64,000 bases of DNA from an uncultured Winogradskyella sp. (GCF_947501905.1 NZ_CANMXL010000002.1:637991-701990), one strand, 5' to 3'. Shown: positions 1 to 9,680, counted from the stretch's first letter. The notes: generated from the sequence alone by a model not told the origin. Translations and numbers: made by a program.

Positions 1-471
1 CTTATAAACCACGAAGTACCCTTCTTTGTTTTCGCTATCAACTTCTTTAGTTAAGTATGATTTTGAATATTCATTAATAATGATTTGATTAAGCTTTATC
101 TCATTAATATGCAAGAAATCGTTATCCTCCTTTATGGTTCTTGTCACAACCTCAATGGCTTTCAATAATTTTTCTGTTGGGTTAGGCAAATTAGATGTAG
201 AGAATACCAATTGATATTCAATCCAAGCCCAATACCAAGATGTTAGATATAAAAGAAGTTTATGCTTACTTTCAAAATAGCGATAAATAGAACTCTCGTT
301 AGAACCAATTTTAGTTCCTAATTTTTTGAATGTAAAACTATCAAAACCTATTTCATCAATTAAAAGAATACTATGACCTATAATACGCTTTCCTAAATCT
401 GAAGATTCTGGATCTTTTAAAAAGATTTTTTCTGGTACCGAAATCTTAATAGTTGAGAGTAGACTTTTCAT
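1..471 (-). CDS. TetR-family transcriptional regulator, C-terminus cut by window edge
   Basis: The first 157 codons of a gene that runs off the left edge. Residues about 38-72 read as a TetR helix-turn-helix: a helix ending GFDSFTFKKLGTKIG, a turn, then the recognition helix SNESSIYRYFESKHKLLLY, whose YRYFxSKxxL pattern is typical of the family. The start is the ATG at 469-471. A TAnnTTTG-type -7 element and a 13-base palindrome lie directly upstream, which suggests autoregulation. The ligand-binding half is only partly visible, so no inducer or target can be named. The family call is firm from the DNA-binding half; the biological role is unknown. Confidence 0.85.
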   Translation of the reverse strand, partial: MKSLLSTIKISVPEKIFLKDPESSDLGKRIIGHSILLIDEIGFDSFTFKKLGTKIGSNESSIYRYFESKHKLLLYLTSWYWAWIEYQLVFSTSNLPNPTEKLLKAIEVVTRTIKEDNDFLHINEIKLNQIIINEYSKSYLTKEVDSENKEGYFVVYK

Positions 472-489
472 ATTTAATTATTTAAGACG

Positions 490-510
490 CAAATTTAATA
501 GTATTACTAT
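490..510 (-). promoter_or_regulatory. Probable -7 element and operator of the TetR gene
   Basis: On the minus strand TAAATTTG (497 to 490) fits the Bacteroidota -7 consensus TAnnTTTG and lies about 18 bases before the ATG. Touching it upstream is a perfect odd palindrome, ATAGTA-T-TACTAT (498-510), in the position where a repressor would block sigma factor. No well-spaced -33 TTG is visible, so the promoter call is moderate and the operator call is inference. Confidence 0.45.
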
Positions 511-585
511 CAATTTTGCGAATAATTAACATATATTTAGGCTAAATGACTCAGCTTGAGGTATTAATTCAGTAAAAAAGCGTTT

Positions 586-1539
586 TTATTTTCTTGAAAT
601 CGCAGCTTTTTCTTTTAAAGCTTGCTTAAAATCTGAACGGATAGTAAGGGCTTTGTCTATATATGACAAGGCTTTTTCTTTGTTGTTTTTGTGTTTATAT
701 ATTTGAGCTAATCTATAATAAGCCCATTCTTTAGGTACACCATCAGCAGCAGTATAGTTTTGTATATACTTAAGCAGACATTGTTCTCCTTTATTTAATT
801 GAATGTTATAGTCTGCAGAGACTTTACCTAATTGATAATGTAACGCATTACGGTTGTGTTTTTTCTGAGAAGCCTCAATTGTTTCAATAGCTTTTTGAGG
901 TTGGTTTTGAGATTCGTATAGATTAGCTAATTTCTCAAAACAATTAACAGAACCTCCAACAGCTACAGCTTTTTTATAATATTTTTCGGCGAGTTCTGGC
1001 TCATCGTCATATTCGTAAATATAGCCTTTGGCCAAATAACCATCAACCTTCGATAGTGCTTCTAGTTCATTAGCATACTTCAATGATTTCTTTTTACTTC
1101 CACCGACGATTCCCGGTAATGACATATATAGTTCTACCAAAGCCCAGCGTGTGTCTATATGATTTGGGTCTAGCTCAGCAGCTTTTAAAAAAGCCTTTTT
1201 TACATCACCAATAATTCCTAAAGCTCTTAACTTACTAATACTTAAAGCTTTCATCCCTAAGGCGCCGCCGTACTTGTAATGGTAGTTGGCATTTTTAGCA
1301 TCTAATAGCGTTAGCTTTTTGTATTGCTCGATAGCTTCATCCCACTTTTCTTGATAACCATATGCATCTCCTAATAATTCAATTCCTTTTTTATCTGTCG
1401 AATTGTTTTGCACATAAGTCTGCATTAACGCTTCGGCCTTAGTGTATTGTTTTTTATTAAAAAAAGTCTCTACGCGCTCAAAATCACTTTGACCAAAAGT
1501 TATAAATGGGAATAATAAAAGGAGGACTACTTTTTTCAT
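586..1539 (-). CDS. Exported tetratricopeptide-repeat protein
   Basis: A 317-residue protein with a signal peptide (MKKVVLLLLFPFITFGQS, likely cut after the Gly or nearby), so it is periplasmic or surface-exposed. The mature part is almost entirely TPR-like helical pairs, visible at about residues 22-50, 53-85, 109-135, 170-195, 197-225 and 275-305, with typical spacing of small and aromatic residues such as EKWDEAIEQYKKL and EKALSYIDKAL. TPR proteins act as scaffolds; no catalytic motif is present. It stands alone, divergent from the alpha-2-macroglobulin gene. Its partner cannot be inferred from the sequence. Confidence 0.8.
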   Translation of the reverse strand: MKKVVLLLLFPFITFGQSDFERVETFFNKKQYTKAEALMQTYVQNNSTDKKGIELLGDAYGYQEKWDEAIEQYKKLTLLDAKNANYHYKYGGALGMKALSISKLRALGIIGDVKKAFLKAAELDPNHIDTRWALVELYMSLPGIVGGSKKKSLKYANELEALSKVDGYLAKGYIYEYDDEPELAEKYYKKAVAVGGSVNCFEKLANLYESQNQPQKAIETIEASQKKHNRNALHYQLGKVSADYNIQLNKGEQCLLKYIQNYTAADGVPKEWAYYRLAQIYKHKNNKEKALSYIDKALTIRSDFKQALKEKAAISRK

Positions 1540-1666
1540 ATACAGCTAACAAAAATACAACTTGTATTATTATAAATTGACGCTATTATTTTTCTTTGCT
1601 TACAACTGTTTCCCTTTTAAAATTACTAACTTCACTCATCTAAGTCCTAGATTGACTTAAATTGTG

Positions 1667-1696
1667 TTTTTTGGAATACCTTTTGAAGGTATTTTG
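1667..1696 (+). promoter_or_regulatory. Possible promoter with embedded inverted repeat ahead of the macroglobulin gene
   Basis: A perfect inverted repeat, AATACCTT-TTG-AAGGTATT, covers 1675-1693. It sits between a TTG (1671-1673) and TATTTTG (1690-1696), which is one base short of the TAnnTTTG consensus. The arrangement could be an operator inside a promoter spacer or simply a leader hairpin. There is no U-run long enough to call a terminator. Low confidence. Confidence 0.3.
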
Positions 1697-1713
1697 TTGC
1701 AAATACTAAAATC

Positions 1714-4700
1714 ATGAAACAATACATAACCATTTTTATGCTCATATGCTTCGCCTCTTTTTCTTCTGCTCAATCCAAGTATTACGATACACAATGGGAA
1801 GCTGTGCAGAAATTAGAAAATGAAGGCTTAACTAAATCTGCTTCAGAATTAGCAGATAAAATCTATATCAGAGCTAAAGGTGATGAAAATAAAGTTCAGA
1901 GAACCAAAGCATTGCTTTACCAAAGTAAATACATGCAAATTCTAGAAGAAGATTCGCAATTAAAAATTGTAAACAATTTTAAATCCGAAATAGCATCTAG
2001 CGACATAGTTACCAAACGTTTATTGGAGAATATATTAGCTAATTTGTATTGGCAATATTTCCAACAAAATAGATACAAGTTTTATAACCGCTCTAAGACA
2101 GAAGAAAAAGTAAATGACGACTTTAGAACATGGGATTTAAAAACACTTTTTGCAGAAATACACACTTATTTTCAAAACTCATTACAAAATGGTTTAATGC
2201 TTCAGCAAGAGCCTTTAGAGAATTACAATGCGCTATTAATTAATACCAAAAACTCTAAAATATATAGACCTACACTCTATGATTTTTTAAGCTATAATGC
2301 CTTAGATTTTTATAAAACTCCAGAAAATACAATTACTCAACCTGCATATAAGTTCGTCATTGATGATTCAAAATATATAGCACTAAGTGATAAGTTTATT
2401 AACCTAAATATTACATCTAAGGATTCGGTTAATCTTCAACTTAATGCGTTAAAAATTTATCAAAATCTTTTAAAATTTCATCTAAAAGATAAAGCATCAA
2501 AAGCGTTTGTGTCGGCAAATATTGAGCGCCTAAATTTTGTAAAGCAGAATGCTACTTTTACCAATAGAGATATCGAGATTATAAAAACTTATGAGGCTGA
2601 GTTAAATACTGTAAAAGACAATCCAGTTTCAGCACTATATAGTTTTGAGATTGCTAGTCATTTGGTAAATCAAGGCTCTACTTTCAATCCAAAAGCTAAA
2701 GACAATTCTGAAGATATCAGATGGAAAAACAAAGAAGCTTTAACGCTCTGCAATACTATTATTTCAGAATTCCCAGAGAGTGATGGTGCAAAAAAGTGTG
2801 AGGTATTAAAAGCACGAATTCTTCAACCAAGCCTAAATTTAAAAACAGAACGCTATATTCCAATAGACAAACCAGCACTTATTTTAGTTAATTACAAAAA
2901 CCTTGAAGCACTTAATTTTGACATACATAAAGTCAGTCTTTCAAAGATTAAAAAGTTTAATCAACTCTATAGAACAGAAGAAAGAAAACAGTTTCTATCT
3001 AAATTAAAAGTTCATAAGAGCTTTACAAGTCAGCTTAAAAATGAAAATGATTACCAAAATCACAGCATCGAAGTTGTACTACCAAATTTAGAAAACGGAC
3101 TCTATATTATTGTTGCAAAAACAAGCACTTCAGTTTTTGCGACTGCCGATATACAAGTTACTGATTTAGCAATGGTACAAACTCAGGAAAATGATAAAAT
3201 CACCTATCAAGTTATTGATAGGAATAATGGAAACCCTATTGTAAATGCTAAAGCAGAATTAAGATATAGAGCTAATAGAAATTACGATAAAGAACTCAGT
3301 AAATCATTTACGACGGACCAATACGGCAAGTTTTATTTTAATAAAAATAATAATACCTACAACTCAGCTTATGCTATTATTAAAACGGGTAATGACACAG
3401 GTGTTTTCGGCGAGTCATATATAAGTAGACTTCGCAATAGACAGGAGAATACTACGACTAACTATATGACTCATATTTTCACAGATAGAAGCATATACAG
3501 ACCTGGACAAACGGTTTATTTTAAAGGTATTTCTACTAAAACAGAGCTTAAAAACACCACTGTAGTTTCTGGTGAAAAAGTCACAGCAACGCTCCATGAT
3601 GTTAATGGACAACAATTGAGTGAACTAATACTTACCACTAATGACTATGGGTCTTTTAATGGCGAGTTTATTTTACCAAATGGCGGGCTTACTGGTGATT
3701 TTGCCATAAGAACTGTGTCAGATAAAATGGGCACTTACAGCGAGTACTTTTCTGTTGAAGAGTACAAACGTCCAAAATTTGAAACTAATTTTACACCTGT
3801 TACAGAAACTTATAAGGTTAACGATAGCGTAATCGTAAAAGGTAATGCCATTGCCTTTTCAGGTAGTAATATCACGGATGCAAAAGTAGTCTATCGCGTA
3901 AAGCGACAAGTCCGTTTGCCACGTTGGTATTATTGGAGTCGTCCTAGTTACAATTCTGAAGCACAAGAAATCACTTTTGGAGAAACTAAAACGAACAATA
4001 AAGGTGAATTTGAAGTGACCTTTAAAGCTCTTCCTGACGAAAGTGTATCTAAAGACAATTTACCTGTTTTTAATTACGAAATCACGGCAGATGTTACTGA
4101 TATTAATGGCGAAACCCGAAGCACCTCAACAACAGTTAGAGTAGGCTATCATGCACTCACAGCAAATATACAAGCACCTCAACGTATTGATAAATCTAAA
4201 AAAGAAACAGAGTTAACTATTAACACGTCTAATCTTAATGGCGAATTTGTTCCTGCAAAAGGACGTATAAAAATCTACAAGCTCAACGCTCCAAATGCTG
4301 TTTTACGTTCTCGTCCTTGGCAAGCTGGAGATTATAAGATGTTGACGGAAGAGGCCTTTAAAAAACAATTCCCGCATTGGTCCTATGATAACGAAAATCG
4401 TATAGAAAATTGGAGCAAAAGCAAAGTGATTTTTGAAACCCAATTTGATACTGAAAAATCAAAATCAGTACTCTTAAAACGAATAAAAAAATGGACTTCT
4501 GGTGCATATCTCATTACTCTAGAAACCAAAGACAAGTTTGGGCAAGATGTAAAAGATAAAACCTACACCATGCTTTATAGTGATGCTGACAAAACATTGG
4601 TAGACCATAAATTATTTGATATTAGCTTAGATAAAACCGAATATCAAACCAATGATACGGCAATACTAAATTTTGGAAGCTCAGCTAAAGACCTAACAGT

Positions 4701-7700
4701 AACGATTGAAATAGAAAAGGATAAAAAAATTACTAAAACGCAACTTTATAAGCTTAGCAACTCTAAGCAAAGCATAAAACTACCTATTGGCAAAGATGAC
4801 CTTGGTGGGTTTGTAGTGCATTACAGTTTTTCAGCATTTAATTATTATGTATCTAGCTCAGTAAAAATTAATGTGCCTTATCCAAAAACCGATTTACAAA
4901 TCGAGACCAGTACATTTAGAGATAAGCTACAACCAGGACAAGATGAAACATGGCAGTTTAAAATCAAAGGACCAAAAGGCGATAAAGTTGCAGCTGAAGT
5001 TCTGGCAAGTATGTATGATGCTTCTTTAGACGAATTTAAACCACATAACTGGGATTTTAGCCCAATATCTAAACCTTCATATTATACAAATGCCTATAAG
5101 AATAGTAATCTAAGTTTTGGCACTTCTACATTTAGAAGAAATAATAGCTTTAAAAGCATCCCAAGTTATTCGTATCAAGGCTTTGATAGATTGAATTGGT
5201 TTGGGTTTCGTTTTGGAAATAATAGAATGCAATTTAGGCGAAAAGCCATGGCATTAGAAAATAGCGCATCAGAGAAGAAACTTCAAGCTGTAATGGTAGA
5301 TGAAATGGAAGTGATGAGCATCGCTGATGCATCTGATACTGCAGATAAGGAGTTTGATGATTTCAATTATTATAGAGGTAGTGTTTATAACAAAGATTCG
5401 AAAAAAGCAATTGTCTTTAACAGCAGAGAAGAAACTGATGGATTAAATATTATATCTGAAATAACAAATAAAAATATTGATTCGAAAAAAATCCAAATCC
5501 GCAAAAACCTTCAGGAAACCGCATTTTTCTTTCCGCAATTACAAACGGATAAAGACGGTAATGTAAGTTTTAATTTTAAAGCACCTGAAGCGTTGACCAA
5601 ATGGAAATTACAATTACTAGCTCATACCAAAACTTTAGAAAGTTCAGTAGCACAATTTGAAACTGTGACTCAAAAAGAATTGATGGTGCTACCAAATGTG
5701 CCTCGTTTTTTACGTCAAGGTGATGCTATTACCATAAGTACAAAAATTGCAAATCTTACAGACAAAGCATTATCTGGGCAAGCACAATTAATCTTAGAAG
5801 ATGTTATTACAGGTAAAGACATTTCAGAACAACTTATTGGGTCGAATGCAGTCGAAAATTTTTCTGTAGACGCTAAAGGCAATACGCAAGCGAGTTGGAC
5901 ATTAAAAATTCCAGACAACATCCAAGCTGTGCAATACAAAATCATTGCAAAATCTGAAGATTTTAGTGATGGCGAGCAAAACGTTTTGCCTGTTTTAACA
6001 AACAGAATGCTGGTTACAGAAACCTTACCAATGTGGGTGCGCTCTAATCAGACCAAAACATTTACTTTAGATAAGCTAGCATCAACAACATCGTCAACAC
6101 TTAAACATCATAAGCTAAGTTTGGAAATCACGTCTAATCCAGCATGGTATGCTGTGCAAGCGTTACCTTATCTAATGGAATATCCATATGATTGTAATGA
6201 GCAGACCTTTAGCCGTTATTACGCCAATGCTTTGGCGCAACATATTACCAAGTCTAATCCAAAGATTGAAGCTGTTTTTAACCAATGGGCGTCTCAAGAC
6301 GCACTTATCTCAAGCCTAGAAAAGAACAACGACTTAAAATCTCTTTTAATAGAAGAAACACCTTGGTTACGTGATGCCCAATCCGAAACGGAACAGAAAA
6401 AACGTATTGCTTTATTATTCGATTTAAACAAAATGAATAATGAGTTGCAATCTTCAATACGCAAACTAAAAACCAATCAACATAACTCTGGTGCTTGGCC
6501 TTGGTTTAATGGCGGAAGAGATAACAGATATATTACACAGCATATCATTTCAGGTTTTGGTCACTTGAAACAACTTGGAGTCAATTCGACAGAGCAAAGC
6601 GACGAGAAATCTCAAATGATTGAAAAAGCCATTCAATATTTAGACAAAGAATTTGTAAAAGAATACAAGAACCTTAAAAAGTACAACTCTAAAGTAGACT
6701 TAGACAAAGACCATTTGTCCTACACACAAATGCACTATTTATATGTTCGTAGCTTTTATCCAGAAATTAAAACTTCAAATGAGGTCAATAAAATCATGGA
6801 TTACTACAAAGGTCAAATCCAAAAGTATTGGTTGAGTCGTTCTCTATACGCCAAAGGTTTAATGGCGTTAATTATGCATAGAAATAATGATAGTAAAACT
6901 GCTGGCAAAATCATGAAATCTCTAAAAGAGAATAGTATTACTTCGGACGAATTAGGCATGTACTGGAAAGCCAATATGGCTTCTTGGTATTGGCACCAAG
7001 CACCAATCGAAACACAAGCGCTATTGATTGAAGCCTTTTCAGAAATTGAAAATGATACCGAAACGATTGACAACCTTAAGATTTGGTTACTTAAAAATAA
7101 GCAAACCAATAAATGGGAAACAACTAAAGCAACAGCCGAAGCAGTTTATGCATTATTACTTCAAGGTAGTGAATGGCTAGATGCTACAGAAGCTGTTGAT
7201 GTTACTGTTGGTGACGAAGCTATTTCACCTTCAAAATTAGAAAACGTAAAAGTTGAAGCTGGTACAGGTTATTACAAAACCTCATGGAATGGTAATGAGA
7301 TACAGCCTGAACAAGCAAAAGTCACCCTATCTAAAAAAGGAGAAGGTATCGCTTGGGGCGCCATGTACTGGCAATATTTTGAAGATTTAGATAAAATTAC
7401 TTCAGCAGAAACACCTTTAAAACTAGAGAAAAAACTATTCTTAAAAACAAATACAGATCGTGGTGAGGAAATTTCTGAAATCACAGAAGACACCAAACTC
7501 AATGTTGGTGATTTGGTTAAAGTCCGAATAGAATTACGTAGCGACCGCGATATGGAATTCTTACATCTTAAAGATATGCGTGCTGCTGGTTTTGAGCCTA
7601 TCAACGTGTTATCACAATACAAGTGGCAAGATGGTTTAGGTTACTATGAGAGCACAAAAGATGCTGCAACTAACTTCTTTATAGACTTTTTGCCAAAAGG

Positions 7701-7833
7701 TGCTTATGTTTTTGAATATGATTTGCGCGTCAATAATGCTGGTGACATGAGTAATGGCATTACAACAATACAGTCCATGTATGCACCAGAATTCAGCAGT
7801 CATAGTGAGGGAATTAGAGTTACTGTAGAATAG
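1714..7833 (+). CDS. Large secreted alpha-2-macroglobulin-like protein with thioester motif
   Basis: A 2039-residue protein with a type I signal peptide (MKQYITIFMLICFASFSSAQ) and no lipobox. After a helical N-terminal part, beta-rich macroglobulin domains follow, including an MG2-type segment near residues 588-606 (DRSIYRPGQTVYFKG). The A2M-domain signature APEALTKWKLQLLAHT lies near residue 1300. The thioester motif CxEQ is intact as Cys1494-Asn-Glu-Gln1497 (YPYDCNEQTFSRYY), followed by an alpha/alpha terpenoid-cyclase-like helical region and a C-terminal receptor-like domain. Bacterial macroglobulins are thought to trap attacking proteases by covalent capture. The usual neighbour, a PbpC-type transglycosylase, is absent. 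Residues 1213-1227 resemble a GldJ segment at 52.3 kb. Confidence 0.9.
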   Translation: MKQYITIFMLICFASFSSAQSKYYDTQWEAVQKLENEGLTKSASELADKIYIRAKGDENKVQRTKALLYQSKYMQILEEDSQLKIVNNFKSEIASSDIVTKRLLENILANLYWQYFQQNRYKFYNRSKTEEKVNDDFRTWDLKTLFAEIHTYFQNSLQNGLMLQQEPLENYNALLINTKNSKIYRPTLYDFLSYNALDFYKTPENTITQPAYKFVIDDSKYIALSDKFINLNITSKDSVNLQLNALKIYQNLLKFHLKDKASKAFVSANIERLNFVKQNATFTNRDIEIIKTYEAELNTVKDNPVSALYSFEIASHLVNQGSTFNPKAKDNSEDIRWKNKEALTLCNTIISEFPESDGAKKCEVLKARILQPSLNLKTERYIPIDKPALILVNYKNLEALNFDIHKVSLSKIKKFNQLYRTEERKQFLSKLKVHKSFTSQLKNENDYQNHSIEVVLPNLENGLYIIVAKTSTSVFATADIQVTDLAMVQTQENDKITYQVIDRNNGNPIVNAKAELRYRANRNYDKELSKSFTTDQYGKFYFNKNNNTYNSAYAIIKTGNDTGVFGESYISRLRNRQENTTTNYMTHIFTDRSIYRPGQTVYFKGISTKTELKNTTVVSGEKVTATLHDVNGQQLSELILTTNDYGSFNGEFILPNGGLTGDFAIRTVSDKMGTYSEYFSVEEYKRPKFETNFTPVTETYKVNDSVIVKGNAIAFSGSNITDAKVVYRVKRQVRLPRWYYWSRPSYNSEAQEITFGETKTNNKGEFEVTFKALPDESVSKDNLPVFNYEITADVTDINGETRSTSTTVRVGYHALTANIQAPQRIDKSKKETELTINTSNLNGEFVPAKGRIKIYKLNAPNAVLRSRPWQAGDYKMLTEEAFKKQFPHWSYDNENRIENWSKSKVIFETQFDTEKSKSVLLKRIKKWTSGAYLITLETKDKFGQDVKDKTYTMLYSDADKTLVDHKLFDISLDKTEYQTNDTAILNFGSSAKDLTVTIEIEKDKKITKTQLYKLSNSKQSIKLPIGKDDLGGFVVHYSFSAFNYYVSSSVKINVPYPKTDLQIETSTFRDKLQPGQDETWQFKIKGPKGDKVAAEVLASMYDASLDEFKPHNWDFSPISKPSYYTNAYKNSNLSFGTSTFRRNNSFKSIPSYSYQGFDRLNWFGFRFGNNRMQFRRKAMALENSASEKKLQAVMVDEMEVMSIADASDTADKEFDDFNYYRGSVYNKDSKKAIVFNSREETDGLNIISEITNKNIDSKKIQIRKNLQETAFFFPQLQTDKDGNVSFNFKAPEALTKWKLQLLAHTKTLESSVAQFETVTQKELMVLPNVPRFLRQGDAITISTKIANLTDKALSGQAQLILEDVITGKDISEQLIGSNAVENFSVDAKGNTQASWTLKIPDNIQAVQYKIIAKSEDFSDGEQNVLPVLTNRMLVTETLPMWVRSNQTKTFTLDKLASTTSSTLKHHKLSLEITSNPAWYAVQALPYLMEYPYDCNEQTFSRYYANALAQHITKSNPKIEAVFNQWASQDALISSLEKNNDLKSLLIEETPWLRDAQSETEQKKRIALLFDLNKMNNELQSSIRKLKTNQHNSGAWPWFNGGRDNRYITQHIISGFGHLKQLGVNSTEQSDEKSQMIEKAIQYLDKEFVKEYKNLKKYNSKVDLDKDHLSYTQMHYLYVRSFYPEIKTSNEVNKIMDYYKGQIQKYWLSRSLYAKGLMALIMHRNNDSKTAGKIMKSLKENSITSDELGMYWKANMASWYWHQAPIETQALLIEAFSEIENDTETIDNLKIWLLKNKQTNKWETTKATAEAVYALLLQGSEWLDATEAVDVTVGDEAISPSKLENVKVEAGTGYYKTSWNGNEIQPEQAKVTLSKKGEGIAWGAMYWQYFEDLDKITSAETPLKLEKKLFLKTNTDRGEEISEITEDTKLNVGDLVKVRIELRSDRDMEFLHLKDMRAAGFEPINVLSQYKWQDGLGYYESTKDAATNFFIDFLPKGAYVFEYDLRVNNAGDMSNGITTIQSMYAPEFSSHSEGIRVTVE

Positions 7834-7929
7834 CATTTGTTAGTTTATCGCCGTGAAATCGACAAAACTCAAGTGAGGTCAAAAAATATAATTTGTATCT
7901 TACTTATCTAACTAATAAAATTTACAATT

Positions 7930-8304
7930 ATGAATTCAAAAGTTTTTATGGTTCTACGAATCTTACTAGGTGTTTTTATCCTAGTTTTTGGTGTGAATAA
8001 ATTTGCTGGATTTTTACCTCCACCAGAAGGTATGTCTGCAGATGCAGGTGCCTATTTTGGGGCATTAACTAATGCAAAAGTAATGGACCTTGTAGGTGTT
8101 GTTGAAATCATTGCCGGACTTGCATTAATTCTGAATAAGTTTGGAGCATTATTAGCACTAATACTTATGAGCATTTCTGTAAACGCAGCATTATTCCACG
8201 CTACTTTAGATCCAGGAAATATAGCTCCAGCTTTAGCACTATTAGTCTTAAATATTGCTGTACTATACGGTTATAAAGACAAATACAAAGCTTTGCTAAG
8301 CTAA
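7930..8304 (+). CDS. DoxX-like small membrane protein
   Basis: A 124-residue protein of four hydrophobic segments (about residues 5-22, 45-68, 70-92 and 97-115). It carries the DoxX-family pattern: LRILLGVFILVFGVNKF at the start, then LVGVVEIIAGLALIL and a small C-terminal tail. The family sits in the inner membrane; some members work with thioredoxin-like or quinone-linked proteins, but most are uncharacterised. It is a single-gene unit between the macroglobulin gene and a bidirectional terminator. The converging gene beyond the terminator is also DoxX-like. Confidence 0.75.
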   Translation: MNSKVFMVLRILLGVFILVFGVNKFAGFLPPPEGMSADAGAYFGALTNAKVMDLVGVVEIIAGLALILNKFGALLALILMSISVNAALFHATLDPGNIAPALALLVLNIAVLYGYKDKYKALLS

Positions 8305-8321
8305 TACATAACTAAAAGAAT

Positions 8322-8351
8322 AAAAAAGAGGCTTATAAAAGCCTCTTTTTT
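8322..8351. terminator. Bidirectional intrinsic terminator
   Basis: A 13-base stem, AAAAAAGAGGCTT (8322-8334), pairs across a 4-base loop with AAGCCTCTTTTTT (8339-8351). Runs of T follow the stem on both strands. It separates the convergent DoxX-like genes ending at 8304 (+) and 8368 (-), so it can serve both. Confidence 0.9.
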
Positions 8352-8367
8352 ATTTAAATTTTTACAC

Positions 8368-9648
8368 CTACATATTAAAAGGATATTCACTTATCCAAGT
8401 GAACTCTTTTCTTGATAATGTAAAACTATTTTTATTCATTTTTTTAGTATAGACATTAATAGTATCTTTTTCTGATATATAATCAAAATTTACAGTGGCA
8501 CTATCAACTTCTTTAAAATTCATATAAAAAGTCTCTTTATCCCTACTCCAACTTGTTAACTTAAATCTATCCTTTAAACTGTCTTTTTCTATTCCGTAAT
8601 ACGTTGTTTTTGGGCTGCTGTATCTTTGTATCCTTAAAGAACCTTGCCATTGCACACCAATGTGTTTCCATAAACGATTATCTCTATAGTCATTTAAAGT
8701 ATCTCCATTTACTGTAATATTGGTAATCTCGTATGCTCCATATAATAATGGCTTTTCTGCTTTAGCACCATATAATTTTTCATTCTCTAAAACATTTACA
8801 AAACCATAAATGAGTGCATAACCAATTATTAACGCCTTAAAACTTTTTATAGCTATTGTAATACCCTTATTAAAAACTGGTCTTTCTATTACCGAAAGCT
8901 TAGTTTTAATATTTGTAAAGAAAAATAAGCACAGTTTTTTTATATCTCTAGATAATAAAAACAATGTCATTATAACCAAATGTGTAGACACCATTTTAAC
9001 GGGAACATCGTAAAAGTAATTAACAGCCATTACGTTAAGTGTTGTCATTAAAGTAATAACTAATCCAAAAGTTAATGTCCTTCTAAACAAAAGTAAGACC
9101 GCTAATAGTTCTGCTATGCCCATAAATATGTTGTAACCTTTAGAAAAACCTAAGAATGTCCATGCTAATCCCATTGGCGAAGTATTGCCAATTTCACTCA
9201 ACATTCTATATGGACCTGGATAAGGGAACTGTAATTGAATCACTTTACTTAAACCATAAGCTATAAGCATCAGAGCAATATAATAGCGTACTGCTACAGT
9301 TAACCAATAATAAAGTTTTTTGTAGTCAAAACGTTTTCTATCTATCAATGACCATATAATAGCACCAATTACAGCAGCTAAAAATATGGTTAGTAATGTA
9401 ACGTAGTCAAAAAGTGTATCACCACTACCTGTATTTTCCCTGAAAGTTATTTCAGTTATGCCATAAACATTTTCTCCTAACCATGGAACCAATTTCTTCA
9501 TCCATTGCAATGGATATGAAAATATTGTATACCAAAAAGGGTAAGCACTATTGTTTTGAAAAGCAATGAATAATAAAAAGTAAATAAAGATGAATCGAAA
9601 GCCTATTTTATCTAAAATTGACCATGATTTTGTTTTGACTGATGACAT
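8368..9648 (-). CDS. DoxX-like integral membrane protein with C-terminal soluble domain
   Basis: A 426-residue protein. Hydrophobic spans appear at about residues 16-32, 83-102, 112-130, 160-190 and 195-232, with another around 270-288. Segments such as YYIALMLIAYGLSKVIQLQFP and GIAELLAVLLLF resemble DoxX/MauE-type helices. The last ~130 residues are polar and beta-rich (tryptophan- and tyrosine-rich), so a soluble domain probably faces the periplasm. The gene is followed on its own strand by the terminator at 8322-8351. No enzymatic motif is visible. The family link is by pattern only. Confidence 0.6.
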   Translation of the reverse strand: MSSVKTKSWSILDKIGFRFIFIYFLLFIAFQNNSAYPFWYTIFSYPLQWMKKLVPWLGENVYGITEITFRENTGSGDTLFDYVTLLTIFLAAVIGAIIWSLIDRKRFDYKKLYYWLTVAVRYYIALMLIAYGLSKVIQLQFPYPGPYRMLSEIGNTSPMGLAWTFLGFSKGYNIFMGIAELLAVLLLFRRTLTFGLVITLMTTLNVMAVNYFYDVPVKMVSTHLVIMTLFLLSRDIKKLCLFFFTNIKTKLSVIERPVFNKGITIAIKSFKALIIGYALIYGFVNVLENEKLYGAKAEKPLLYGAYEITNITVNGDTLNDYRDNRLWKHIGVQWQGSLRIQRYSSPKTTYYGIEKDSLKDRFKLTSWSRDKETFYMNFKEVDSATVNFDYISEKDTINVYTKKMNKNSFTLSRKEFTWISEYPFNM

Positions 9649-9680
9649 ATTGTGTATAAATTATTACAATAAATATAACA

